This document shows, in pieces, positions 46,201 through 54,593 of a DNA stretch of 64,000 bases. Origin of the DNA: UBA2779 sp965232165 (GTDB lineage: Bacteria; Spirochaetota; Spirochaetia; DSM-2461). The notes under the pieces are model-generated. The model saw nothing but the letters and a program-made list of their open reading frames with translations. It was not told the origin of the DNA and did no database searches. Position numbers and translations under genes: made by a program. The stretch's first letter is position 1. Each line of letters opens with the position of its first letter. The stretch lies in assembly GCA_965232165.1 (NCBI GenBank), contig CBDDOY010000002.1, positions 992,001-1,056,000 of the forward strand. The letters run 5' to 3'.

Positions 46201-46590
46201 AGCACTGTACTCGCCATTCTCTATCCCGTCCGTCAGCACTGCATCCTCGGTGATGAGCACCTTCTTACTCTCCTGTAAAGTCTCCACGGCCAGCACTTTC
46301 TTCAGGGCTCCGGAGGGGAACACGTCCGTTACACCGGAGTGAAACACCTGCCCTGCCTTGACGGCAACATCACCGGCCACGGTGATTTCGCCGGTGCTGC
46401 TGTCAAAACCCAGCACCTGCCTGGTTTCAGGCTGCACCAATGCCGCTTCCTTGAGAACAACATCTTTCTCGGCAGCAACAAGCCCGGCTGTCGGCTGAAC
46501 AGTACTTTTCCCTCCCGTGGGTTCGATACAGCCCGCCAAAACCAACAGAGCGCCAAGCAGCAATGCTTCCATTGTTTTCCTGTTTTTCAT
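43261..46590 (-). CDS. Large surface lipoprotein with FGE/C-type-lectin C-terminus
   Basis: 1109 residues from ATG 46590, which has AAGGCGAG upstream; the frame is open 17 codons further. The lipobox LAGC puts the lipidated Cys at 21. Parts in order: a beta-rich N-terminal region with no recognised family; a PKD-like domain (STDEDGSIVSREWDFDGDGN); an InlB-type repeat (YTVSFDANGGSSVSGQSV ... LTLYAKW); a jelly-roll-like segment (ESFEGGSLSPFWIGSW); two 94-residue fibronectin-III-like repeats; and from about 868 a formylglycine-generating-enzyme/sulfatase-modifying domain (VEGGSFQMGST, YEVTQGEWHEVM, RLPTEAEWEYAARGG, LYDMSGNVREWCWDWYGG). The last 45 residues (RGGRWGNGAGYLRSAFR ... GFRLVRRGF) have the form of DGR-diversified C-type-lectin proteins such as TvpA of Treponema denticola. 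A surface ligand-binding role is inferred. Confidence 0.85.
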   Translation of the reverse strand: MKNRKTMEALLLGALLVLAGCIEPTGGKSTVQPTAGLVAAEKDVVLKEAALVQPETRQVLGFDSSTGEITVAGDVAVKAGQVFHSGVTDVFPSGALKKVLAVETLQESKKVLITEDAVLTDGIENGEYSAEGRLFLDGMRVESPDGSLTMVDSPETAALLGNGENSSLTRRFDVKYSIGNNVSVTGSFQLTLPISFMLDIKSSELKAFDISIEPKLDLDLDIRGSLNDRHTHRLGTLYLQPVTIGVVVISPVLEVSLSTAIDGVTEFGFQAKSEFLAGARYSGTTGRWIPYSDNNIDVEIEPPSLAGAVEASLGLKKELRLYGVAGPYFTPEIYAGLRGKSDGSKVSFSAYRGLRARAEGEVKRLGKNLPDLNFTLFDVRDDLELSNKTNMLPIAGFSYTKEETSPGVYRVNFSDGSTDEDGSIVSREWDFDGDGNTDSTDRNPSRTFSNVDTAVVKLTVRDNRMGSKSISRRLIPLAAYTVSFDANGGSSVSGQSVPEGGRAAEPDAPTRSGYVFRGWYSDSDLTRPWDFGGDTVNSSLTLYAKWEEQEEIETLDESFEGGSLSPFWIGSWIIDSKAYSGSGSLKSNDIDNSQSAAAEVRVRVSLASEISFYRKVSSEDGYDKLSFYINGEQPPGASWSGSKDWAEMSYPIAPGAHTLKWVYEKDDSYSDDSDCAWIDDVSMKRGAINGLSPANGESTADTTPTFSWNTVTGADRYEIQIADSPEGLNNAAADSVTGTNYTPETALTNNTTHYWRVRAVDGKNQEGDWSTAHSLNVAIGAVSGLSPADGESTADTTPTFSWNTVTGADRYEIQIADSPEGLTNAAADSVTGTNYTPETALTNNTTHYWRVRALDSGGQAGSWNDAYSLMLPDGFVYVEGGSFQMGSTGGNPDEKPVHQVTVSTFYMSKYEVTQGEWHEVMRSSPSHFSGDNLPVEQVSWYDAVKYCNALSVQNGLTPVYTINGTSVTADWSANGYRLPTEAEWEYAARGGNASEGYIYAGGNNAGEVAWYLDNSGNETHPVGQKNSNELGLYDMSGNVREWCWDWYGGDYYESSPSSDPRGPASGSYRVNRGGRWGNGAGYLRSAFRYSDSPGISNALLGFRLVRRGF
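43264..43386 (-). other. Candidate DGR variable region (large lipoprotein)
   Basis: This encodes the last 41 residues. At the positions where known templates carry AAC the codons are NNC/NNT: after TGG come GGC AAT GGC, then TAC, TTC, TAC, AGC, GAT, AGC, GGC, ATT, AGC, AAC, CTC. No template copy or reverse transcriptase is in this window. Confidence 0.5.
44041..44522 (-). repeat. Two near-identical 282-bp repeats in the lipoprotein gene
   Basis: The sequence ACGCCAGTAGTGGGTCGTAT starts at 44041 and again at 44323, an offset of 282 bp. The 200 bp that follow are almost unchanged. They encode two tandem fibronectin-III-like domains (FSWNTVTGADRYEIQIADSP in both). Confidence 0.85.
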
Positions 46591-46705
46591 ATTTCTCGCC
46601 TTTTTCAAAACTTCAGCCCGACGAACAGAATTATAACTCAATCTAATTACCTATAATTATAACTCAATGCGCCCTGATTGTCAAGTTAGAGCCCATCCCA
46701 AGTTC

Positions 46706-48814
46706 ACCACTAAAAAACGTAATTCCTTATAATAAATGGAGTTACTATTTTTTATTTACACTACGGATTTGGTGAGTCGTCATCCGACGGTTCAACGCCT
46801 TTCCCGACAACCCAAGCATCGCATAAATCTTCTGATGTTCTAGTTCCTGTCGGGAGTCGAGTCTCACTTCATTATTCATCAGCACTCCCTCTTCAGTCTT
46901 GGAAATGTACTCTATGGTTATCCTCTGGTGGGTAGAAAGAACTTCTTTTATGGTCTTCCAACTCCGTGTATCTCCCCCTTTTCGTAATTTACATTCAGTC
47001 GCATGCATCAGGTGATACGCAAGGACTGATATAAACATATGCGACTGCACTCTCTCCTCCAGTTGATGAAAGTTAGGCCGAAAGCCAAGATGAGACTTCA
47101 TGTCTCTAAATGAGTTTTCAATACGGCCAAGCATTATATAGAGCTCCCAAATATTTTTGTCATCCAAATCTTTTCGATTGGTTCTAAGGGTATAAGTTCC
47201 TTCACTGTTTCCTGTCTGAGTTTTCTTCTCCCATTTAATGTCAATCGCATTCAACTTTCCTGTCCGCTTGGCAGGCTCCCCAGGAATAACTGATATTTCA
47301 TAAAGTTTTGCAGCCTTTGGATATTTTTCCTTAAGCCTGCCAATGCTCTGAAGAACCGAAGAATACAGTTTCATGCGGTTTTTCTTGTTTAATCCGTCAC
47401 GAAGATATTGAAGTCTTTCAAGGAGGACGGTTTCGGTACGCATAGCCATGGCCTCTTCTTTAAGACGTTTGTGCTCGCTCTTTACCAGAACCCAATGCTC
47501 ATCCGAGATTGTTTTTCCGAATACTTCAATCTTGGCACCTGTTTTCTTGTCCTCCATGACCAGATTCATCTCTTGCGATGGCTCAAGCTCCAAAGGTACT
47601 TTTCCCATGGCCTCTTCTTTAAGACTGTGAACCACACCTGCCTGGTCAGGTGCAACCATTTTCGCTTTTTAAGCCATTCGATATTCTCTTTTGTGGCAAT
47701 CCCGGCATCCATTACGACAGTTGCCCCGACTTTTAGGCCCGCGTTGGCTTCCAAATCTAAAATCGTGGCCTGAAAAGTCTTGGATTCGCACTGGTTCCCC
47801 GGATGGAACTTGCTATACTTGGGAAATCCATCCGCATCGACAACCAACCCCAGGGTAGCCAATTTGCAGTCACTGCGCTTTTCTTTCGAGCGACCATAAG
47901 ATGCCTTTGGGTTCTTTTTGCACTGACCCTCAAAGTAGGTGTTCGTTAAATCGTAAAGTACAATGCTTTCGTCGAGGGAGAATAAATCTTGTTCTTTACA
48001 AGCCAAATGCTTCTCCAGCTCGTCCTTACAGCGGTAGAGAACATCGGCAGCCCTGTAGTACGCATTCAGGGAGGACGAATGGGGTAAGCCGCACAGCTCA
48101 AAAAGAGCAGAATGTTTTTCCGCCCACTGCCTGGTAAATCGCTCGCTGGCTGGTTTGATCATTCTACCGACGATTAGAGCTTCAAGTAAGGGGATCGTTC
48201 CCTTAGGCACACCGCATTTCCTTAGAACTCTGTCCATTTCCAACTCTTTCCATTGCTGATGACAGACGTACTCAGGGCCTAGGCTTCTGACTTTCTTTGT
48301 TTCAAGGCTGTTAACATCGACCGCTACAAAATTGGCTTGCGCTTGAGCTTTTAGTTGTGCGTCTTTTGCCCGCTTGGTGAAAATGCGGTCTGATACCTGC
48401 TGTGCGATTTTCTCAATGTCTTCATCCAAGTCGAATAATTCTCTGGTTCCTGAAAGAATATTTTCAATTCTTTTTGCCAGAGCTTTGTATTGAGAAGAAT
48501 CAATATCCAGTTTTCCAAGGTTGAGAATAATCCGCTGTCGGGGGCCTTTATCAGTGCGGATATTTTCCACAAGATTGAGGTAGGTGTACTGTTTTTTCGT
48601 TTTACCGTTGGCAACTTTTATTGATCTTATATACATACCACTAAGATACACCACAGCCACAAAAGAGGCAAGCGAAAAATAAAGTGTTAGGCACTACATT
48701 TTGATTTGAGGTGATTTGAGGTCCCCAAAAAGCGGAATCCCTAAATATTCTATGGTATTTATGAGGTTTTGGGAAATATTTAAGCCTTTTTTTGAAGTAA
48801 TTCGTTTTCTTGGT
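46706..48814 (-). mobile_element. IS1634-type insertion sequence
   Basis: About 2.1 kb. Imperfect inverted ends: ACCACTAAAAAACGTAATTC on the left and, inverted, ACCAAGAAAACGAATTACTT on the right. One transposase gene split by a frameshift fills it. No target duplication is evident. The ends are my best estimate. Confidence 0.65.
46745..48636 (-). pseudogene. IS1634-family transposase split by a -1 frameshift
   Basis: The first part (start MYIRSIKVANGKTKKQYTYL, to about 47660) contains TRQWAEKHSALFELCGLP, YDLTNTYFEGQCKKNPKASYG and ATVVMDAGIATKENIEWLKK. The second part starts in the other frame (VAPDQAGVVHSLKEEAMG) and runs to TAG at 46745 with WELYIMLGRIENSFRDMKSHLGFRP and RVQSHMFISVLAYHLM, the C-terminal catalytic signature. 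The break is at CGAAAATGG near 47657; a one-base step back restores the protein. It could be a mutation or programmed frameshifting; the run of As and the otherwise intact frames leave both open. Confidence 0.8.
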
Positions 48815-48834
48815 CGTTAAAAAAATATTTAGCA

Positions 48835-48890
48835 GGTGTATTTTGGTGAACTTGGGCCATGTGGCAAGAGTTCAAATCTCTTCGCCGGCA
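48835..48890 (+). pseudogene. 3' half of a tRNA gene (probably tRNA-Leu)
   Basis: The T arm AAGAG-TTCAAAT-CTCTT, a 3' acceptor strand CGCCGGC and discriminator A are intact at 48866-48890, preceded by a long variable region. The expected 5' acceptor GCCGGCG is found neither next to it nor at the other end of the IS. The tRNA begins abruptly about 20 bp from the IS right end, so the insertion (with deletion) probably destroyed it. Long variable arm and A73 suggest Leu. Confidence 0.6.
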
Positions 48891-48901
48891 AGCTAACCTG
48901 A

Positions 48902-48927
48902 CCGTTCCTCTGGGGACGGCCTTTTTT
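48902..48927 (+). terminator. Rho-independent terminator after the tRNA remnant
   Basis: CCGTTCC pairs with GGGACGG (one G-T pair) around a 4-nt loop, followed after GCC by a run of six Ts. It sits 12 nt after the tRNA 3' end and is presumably its original terminator. Confidence 0.8.
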
Positions 48928-49115
48928 GTTTCGAAGATTTGAGTCTTCTTCATGGAACGCTATTCCCTTCTCCTTACCAAGGAAGCGTTTCAGCTTCAGC
49001 AGGAGGCGGACGGTGTGTTTGTCCGCCACAATGGAAAACGCCGTTTTCCCGGCAATGCCAACGGCATTTCCGTTTCAATCCCCTGCGCCTGTCAGTCATT
49101 TGCTGCGCACAGCCC

Positions 49116-49269
49116 AGCCTGCCGGACATGGCTCTTCCGATCAGTTTTTTACCCGTTCATCCCACTGCTGCGTTGTTATAATGCTCACTCAATCCAGTTG
49201 CGCTCCACTCCTGCCGCATTGCATCAGAAAAAAATCATCAAAAACTGCGAATCTCAGGTCCGACAGGCT
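49116..49269. repeat. Family D MITE-like element
   Basis: 154 bp with inverted ends AGCCTGCCGGAC and GTCCGACAGGCT (one mismatch). The core CTGCGTTGTTATAATGCTCA, CTGCCGCATTGCATCAG follows the family A order. The tail of a family B element (GGCATTTCCGTTTCAATCCC) precedes it at 49065-49090. Confidence 0.65.
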
Positions 49270-49346
49270 CCCGGCGCAATTCACACCAGCGGCAAAGAAA
49301 GCTGGCCTATGAACCAAATCCGTGCAACACCCCTGTTTGAAGGCTG

Positions 49347-50714
49347 TTATGGCCGATGACCCCGAGTCGCCGACATAGATTTGGCGGCGATTTTCGCTAT
49401 TTCACCGGCCATGTAGAACGATCCGGTAACGAGTATTCCCCTATCCTCTCCGGCATACTCCAAGGCATATCTCCAGGCCGCTGCCGGAGAGGGGAGAAGG
49501 ATGACATCCGAACAGAATTCACGGAACGACTTGGCCGCTGCGGGAAGATCACTGGGCCTGAAATCACCGGGCTTGCTGACGATGACGGCGCCGAACGGCC
49601 GATGAGCATCCCCGCAGAGTATTCGGGCCATGGCGGCATGGTCTTTCCCTGCAAAGCAGCCGAACAGCAGCAGCGGAGCTTCGCCTGAAGACTTCTTAAT
49701 CAGTGAATAAAACGCCTTGAGCAAATTTTTAATCGATTTAGGCGTATGGGCGCCGTCCAGAACTATCGGCGGCCTGCGGCACAGTATTTGAAAACACCCC
49801 GGAAGCCTGACATCTTTCAACCTCTTTGGGGCGTCATAGGAAAGCGCCGGTTCGAGTGACCGAACCAGTTCCAGGGCCAAAGCGGCATTTTCAGCCTGTC
49901 CTGGACCTCCCATGCTCAGTTCAAGCATCTCATGCCTTCCGTTGTGCCACTCCAATTCCCAGCAGAATTCTTCGGGCGGCCTCATGCGGCACGCCGATAG
50001 CAGGGCTCCCAATTCGTGAAGAGGCATGGACTGCTCGGCGGCCTTCCGCCGCAGCACTGTCAAAACCTCAGGCGGCTGATTCGCCGTCCAGGCCACTGAG
50101 CCAGTTTTGAATATGCCGGCCTTTTCTTCGGCAATATCAGTGATCTGCGGACCCAGTATATCGGCATGCTCCAACTCAATGGACGTGACAGCTATGGCCC
50201 TGGGAGCCGGGATAACATTGGTGGCATCCAGCCGTCCGCCGAGGCCGCATTCCAATACCACGGTATCGCAGCCGATTTTCTTGAACAAAAGGAAGCCCAG
50301 CAGGGTAAGCAGTTCAAAGGTTGTTGCCGGGCTCCCGCCCGTCAGGTCTGATTCCGCCTGTTTGAGCCGGCCCATCAGCGCATCGACGCATTCGAGGGCC
50401 TCCTCTTCAGGGAATTCTGCACCCTCCAGACGGAATCGCTCCCTGTAATCTGTCAGGTGAGGGGAGGTGTAGACCCCGACACGGTGCCCGGCTATATTCA
50501 TCAGGGCGGCGATATAGGCCGCCGTGGAACCCTTGCCCTTGGAGCCGGCGACGTGAATTATCTCATACCCCTGCTGCGGATTCCCGAATGCCTCACATAG
50601 GGCTATCATTCGATTGAGCCGGTATTCTCTCTTCACCAGCCGCCCATTTGTCATGCTGCTTTCAAGATTGGTACGGCGTTCAAAGAGGGAGAACGCCTTA
50701 TCCAGCACTGTCAT
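49347..50714 (-). CDS. folC: Folylpolyglutamate synthase / dihydrofolate synthase
   Basis: 455 residues. The ATP-binding P-loop HVAGSKGKGSTAAY, the Mur-ligase-type motifs YTSPHLTDYRERF, LECGLGGRLDATN and the C-terminal VLDGAHTPKSIKNL are present. It adds glutamates to folates and may also make dihydrofolate; bifunctionality is inferred. The start overlaps the hisD stop by 4 nt. Confidence 0.95.
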   Translation of the reverse strand: MTVLDKAFSLFERRTNLESSMTNGRLVKREYRLNRMIALCEAFGNPQQGYEIIHVAGSKGKGSTAAYIAALMNIAGHRVGVYTSPHLTDYRERFRLEGAEFPEEEALECVDALMGRLKQAESDLTGGSPATTFELLTLLGFLLFKKIGCDTVVLECGLGGRLDATNVIPAPRAIAVTSIELEHADILGPQITDIAEEKAGIFKTGSVAWTANQPPEVLTVLRRKAAEQSMPLHELGALLSACRMRPPEEFCWELEWHNGRHEMLELSMGGPGQAENAALALELVRSLEPALSYDAPKRLKDVRLPGCFQILCRRPPIVLDGAHTPKSIKNLLKAFYSLIKKSSGEAPLLLFGCFAGKDHAAMARILCGDAHRPFGAVIVSKPGDFRPSDLPAAAKSFREFCSDVILLPSPAAAWRYALEYAGEDRGILVTGSFYMAGEIAKIAAKSMSATRGHRP

Positions 50715-52009
50715 TCCCTGCGGTGCAGCAAGACATCACGATGTGCAGGGAATTCCTCGTATTCGGCCAATGCACGGGCCTGATGCTTAAGGTCGGCCAG
50801 GCCCTCCTTGCTGAGATATATGACACTCGAACGCTTCTTGAAATCGGCCGCCGACACCCCGGACCATGTTCTGGCCCATCCTCCTGTCGGGAGTACGGCA
50901 TTGGCGCCCACCGAATAATTTGCCGCCGAGAACGGACAGTTGTCACCAAGGATAATTTCACCGGCATTGCGTATCTTTCCCAGGATGGCGAAAGGATCGG
51001 CACATCGTATCTGAAGATGCTCGGCGGCGTATTGGTTTACCAGGTCTATTCCTTCGCTCATCGAATCGACGACGATGATTCCGCCATATCCTGAAAACAC
51101 GTCTGTTACGAAACTGCGGCGGGGCTCCGGCAGGGCTTCCCCGAATTGGCTGAGCAATGGCATCGCCTCGGCGGCCAGTTCGGGTGAATCGGTGATTAGA
51201 AGAGCCGCTGAATCCGACCCATGTTCGGCCTCGACGAGGAGATTGCGGGCAATATCTTCGGGGTTCGGAGTCGAATCGGCGAGGATAACTGATTCAGACG
51301 GACCCGCAGGCAGGCCGCAGTCAATGGTCTCAAAGAGTATTTTTTTCGCAGCCGCCACGTATTTGCTGCCGGGCCCAAGACATTTATCCACCTTTCGGAT
51401 CGATTCTGTGCCGTAGGCCAAGGCTGCCCATGCCTGGGCGCCCCCCGCCGCATAGACTTCCTGCACGCCGCAAAGCCGGGCCGTGTACAGGCAGGCGGCA
51501 TCGACACGGCCCTTGCTGTCAGGGGGACTGGCCATGACGGTCCGCCGAACCCCTGCAATTTGTGCCGGAACAGCCATCATATATAGCATGGAGGGAAAAC
51601 TCCCTCTGGCACGGGGCACATAGAATGCCGCTGAATCGATGGGAGTGCTGCGCTCTCCCGCCATGATGCCGGGCCGTATCTCCTTCCAGCAGATGCCGCT
51701 TGGACATTGATCCTGGTGATAGCGGCGAACATTTTCTATTGAATAGGCTAAGGCCGACTTCACCTCGGCAGACAGGGCCGCTTCGGCTTCGTCGAAATGA
51801 GAATCGGGAACACGCAATTTCATTCCGGCAGGGGCCTTGTCGAAGCGTTGGTTCAATTCGATCAGGGCCCGGTCTCCACGGGTTCTGATGTCTTCGATGA
51901 TGACTGCCGCTGCGGGTAAAACGTCCTGAATATCGGATTCAGACCGAGACAGGAGCCTTGCACGGGTCTTCTCATCAAGCTCAGACCAACGGAAGAAATT
52001 GACGGTCAT
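50711..52009 (-). CDS. hisD: Histidinol dehydrogenase
   Basis: 432 residues from ATG 52009 (MTVNFFRWSEL), which has GAGAGG upstream; the frame is open eight codons further. Motifs: AFYVPRARGSFPSMLYM, EVYAAGGAQAWAALAYGTES, LGPGSKYVAAAKK, GLPAGPSESVILAD, EAEHGSDSAALLI and AAEHLQI. It oxidises histidinol to histidine with 2 NAD. No other his gene is adjacent. It overlaps folC by ATGA. Confidence 0.95.
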   Translation of the reverse strand: MTVNFFRWSELDEKTRARLLSRSESDIQDVLPAAAVIIEDIRTRGDRALIELNQRFDKAPAGMKLRVPDSHFDEAEAALSAEVKSALAYSIENVRRYHQDQCPSGICWKEIRPGIMAGERSTPIDSAAFYVPRARGSFPSMLYMMAVPAQIAGVRRTVMASPPDSKGRVDAACLYTARLCGVQEVYAAGGAQAWAALAYGTESIRKVDKCLGPGSKYVAAAKKILFETIDCGLPAGPSESVILADSTPNPEDIARNLLVEAEHGSDSAALLITDSPELAAEAMPLLSQFGEALPEPRRSFVTDVFSGYGGIIVVDSMSEGIDLVNQYAAEHLQIRCADPFAILGKIRNAGEIILGDNCPFSAANYSVGANAVLPTGGWARTWSGVSAADFKKRSSVIYLSKEGLADLKHQARALAEYEEFPAHRDVLLHRRE

Positions 52010-52109
52010 GATTATCGCCCTCTCAATTTCCAATCTCGGATTTCGGCTGTCTCCTGCCTCTCAGGAAGCCGTGTTCCGAGTTCGCCGGAACAGGCGGGGA
52101 ATTTCTTCA

Positions 52110-52270
52110 GGGCACCTCTAAAAAACAGCTTTAGGAAATTGACGAAGAAATTTTTTGTCGATACAAGGCGGCAAAAGCGGAGCGTAGCTGGGCTACGTGA
52201 GTATTTTGACAACGCAGTAGCGGCGGAAAAGATCGAGTCAAGAACTAAATGGTTTTTTTTAGAGGTGCCC
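52110..52270. repeat. Family A MITE-like element, copy A7
   Basis: 161 bp, inverted ends GGGCACCTCTAAAAAACAG and TTTTTTTTAGAGGTGCCC, flanked by TTCA on both sides. It lies between nrdR and hisD. Confidence 0.92.
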
Positions 52271-52353
52271 TTCATTATCCTTCCGCTTCCTTCATCCAAC
52301 GGCGAATAAGACCTCCCAGTACGCCATTTATATTCTTATTCACCGCAGACACC

Positions 52354-52857
52354 TCAAAACAGCCGATTGTCGTCGTTCGCCATAACCTTGGTGTCTCTGC
52401 CGTTATCCTCAGGGTTCCCGACAACCCCGATAAATGCATCAATGTTTTCAAAATTTCTGTATACCAAGGCGAATCTCACATAGGCCATCTTATCCAGGCC
52501 AAACAGTCTTTTCAACACGAGCCGCCCGATGGTTTCACTACGAATCTCACTGGAGAACCGGCTCACCATCGCCGCATCATCTTCAATGGCATGAATCATT
52601 TCCTCAATGGTTTTATGGGGGATGGGGCGTTTCTCCAACGCCCGCTTAACACCATACTCAATTTTTCTGAGATCAAATCTCTCCCGATGACCGGACCTCT
52701 TAATTACCATGATGGGGATTTCTTCAATGTGTTCATAAGAAGTGAACCGGTAACCGCATTCATTGCATTCACGACGGCGACGAATCATCGTAGCACTCTG
52801 ATTCTGTCTCGATTCTATCACCTTGTCGTCAGTCTTGCCGCAGAGGGGGCACTTCAC
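52354..52857 (-). CDS. nrdR: Transcriptional repressor NrdR
   Basis: 167 residues. The zinc ribbon has C3, C6, C31 and C34 (MKCPLCGK, ECNECGYRF). The ATP cone follows (IMVIKRSGHRERFD and VLKRLFGLDKMAYVRFALVY). NrdR senses ATP/dATP and represses ribonucleotide reductase genes. No nrd gene or NrdR box is visible in the window. The C-terminal tail (NPEDNGRDTKVMANDDN) is polar. Confidence 0.95.
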   Translation of the reverse strand: MKCPLCGKTDDKVIESRQNQSATMIRRRRECNECGYRFTSYEHIEEIPIMVIKRSGHRERFDLRKIEYGVKRALEKRPIPHKTIEEMIHAIEDDAAMVSRFSSEIRSETIGRLVLKRLFGLDKMAYVRFALVYRNFENIDAFIGVVGNPEDNGRDTKVMANDDNRLF

Positions 52858-53240
52858 TAATCACAATTCTCCAAGAAACCCTGCATATAGGGTTTTATAT
52901 GTCAAAGAATATACTATCACGCTATATGCGGAAGGATCAAGAACTAAACGCAGATTTGAGAAGAAATTCTCAGAACCTCATTCACGATACAGAAAACAGT
53001 GAATCATCAAGATCATTCTATCTCAGAAAACTCAAATAATGGACTTCTCATGCCGCCTGCTCAAAGTCCCCGATGAGCAGGAATGGGTATAATAGAGAGC
53101 GAATCTATTGCCTTGGATGAGACAGGAACGATCCATGGTCTCATGGTCCATGAACAGCGGCTCCAGGGGTCCAGTACGACGAGATCAGCAGTTAGTTTCT
53201 GATAGAGCGCGCGGTAGATATCTTTGAGGTTATTACTTAA
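52858..53240. other. Stretch behind lytR, possible gene remnant
   Basis: With the family A insertion removed, the lytR frame would continue leftward from 53240 as NNLKDIYRALYQKLTADLVV and stop near 53061. This may be the lost lytR tail fused to remnants of a following gene; I do not recognise it. The rest is empty. Confidence 0.4.
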
Positions 53241-53403
53241 GGGCACCTCTAAAAAACCCATTTAGTTCTTGACTCGATCTTTTCTGCCGCTACTGCGTTG
53301 TCAAAATACTCAACTAAGCTTAAGCTACGCTTGAGATTTTGCCGCCTTGTATCGACAAAAAATTTCTTCGTCAATTTCCTAAAGCTGTTTTTTAGAGGTG
53401 CCC
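53241..53403. repeat. Family A MITE-like element, copy A8, inside lytR 3' end
   Basis: 163 bp with inverted ends GGGCACCTCTAAAAAACCC and TTTTTTAGAGGTGCCC, flanked by TTAA on both sides. Read from the minus strand its first 24 bases provide the last codons and the TAG stop of lytR. Confidence 0.95.
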
Positions 53404-54593
53404 TTAACATATCGCCCGCCAAAATCCTGCCCAAGAATGACCGTGACATCTACTGTTTCATCCCTGTACTCATCAATTCTGGAGTGAACTTGCTCACATC
53501 TTATCAACTCCGCCGCCCTCCTGGCTGCCTCCGGGTTTCCCCTCCTGTCAATAACGATGGTACGTTCATAGTCATTCCTGTCGGCATTGGTAATTGAAAC
53601 GACTCTGAACCCATAACTCTCAAAAAACTGTGCTGTCCGAGACGCCAGACCATTGGTGGTCGTACCATTTTGAATCTCTACCCGAATGGTAAATAGACCT
53701 TCCCCGAAATCATCATTCCTGCTGAGAGTTTCCAACACGCGATGAATGGTCTCCTTGAAGAGTTTACCATCATAATAGGGGAATAGAACATATTTCCCAT
53801 CCAAAGTTCTGCGGCTGCCGCGAATACCTTGAAAAACAAGCCGGTCAATATGGATCTCCGAAAAGGCTGTTAAGCAGGATTTAAGCCCTCTCTGATCGAA
53901 ATCGACTCCTATCAATTTCGCAACATGCGGAAATACCGATTCATCAAGGAGCTGCTGTATATTCTCACCAATTCCCTGCAGCAGGGCCTGAACTATACGG
54001 TGTTCACGCTCTGAGCGTTCGTCCAAGTGCTCATCGGGCGGCCGATACTCGACATATGAACGCACTTTTGCGCCGTCAAGCCTCACGCCGCCAGGCGGAA
54101 ACAGATACCGCTTACCTTCGAGAACATCATCAATAGCCTTGGATATCAAGATATCCAATCCTCCTAGATGATCGACAAACCGTTCAAAATCATCAAGCTG
54201 AAAACGAATCGTGAAATTTATGGGATAATCGAGTAATTCGCCCACGGCCATGGCATAGACGGAGTTGTCGTTTACATCGTATAGGGCTTCCAATCTATCC
54301 ACCTTGTCGATAGCCGAAAGGAGCATGCCCGTTTCCTTCGGCAATGAAATCAAAGCTCCTCGGTGATTGTGTTGATTGAGCAGCAGAACCTCGGTGAGCA
54401 AGGGCTTGTCCCCATCATCAATGATAATGAGCAAGGCTACCGTATCATTCTGCTTAAGCGCTTCAGTGAAGATATCGGCCCTGAGACTTATCCCCGCCCA
54501 AACCGCCAGAGCCGCGGCGAGTATGATGATGAAAGCCACATACCAAAGAGAATTCTGAGGCCGGTTGGCGACATAATTCTCACTGATAGCCAT
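53379..54593 (-). CDS. LytR-CpsA-Psr-like protein with LytR_C domain
   Basis: 404 residues. A membrane helix near the N-terminus (LWYVAFIIILAAALAVWAG, about 16-34) is followed by an LCP-like domain (LLIIIDDGDKPLLTEVLLLN, ALISLPKETGMLL, FERFVDHLGGLDILI, RSYVEYRP) and a C-terminal LytR_C domain (IRVEIQNGTTTNGLASRTA, VVSITNADRNDYERTIVI). LCP enzymes attach polymers to the cell wall; here some catalytic Arg positions are unclear, so activity is uncertain. The last residues (GTSKKQL) and the stop come from MITE copy A8. It follows nadD with a 14-nt overlap. Confidence 0.85.
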   Translation of the reverse strand: MAISENYVANRPQNSLWYVAFIIILAAALAVWAGISLRADIFTEALKQNDTVALLIIIDDGDKPLLTEVLLLNQHNHRGALISLPKETGMLLSAIDKVDRLEALYDVNDNSVYAMAVGELLDYPINFTIRFQLDDFERFVDHLGGLDILISKAIDDVLEGKRYLFPPGGVRLDGAKVRSYVEYRPPDEHLDERSEREHRIVQALLQGIGENIQQLLDESVFPHVAKLIGVDFDQRGLKSCLTAFSEIHIDRLVFQGIRGSRRTLDGKYVLFPYYDGKLFKETIHRVLETLSRNDDFGEGLFTIRVEIQNGTTTNGLASRTAQFFESYGFRVVSITNADRNDYERTIVIDRRGNPEAARRAAELIRCEQVHSRIDEYRDETVDVTVILGQDFGGRYVKGTSKKQL

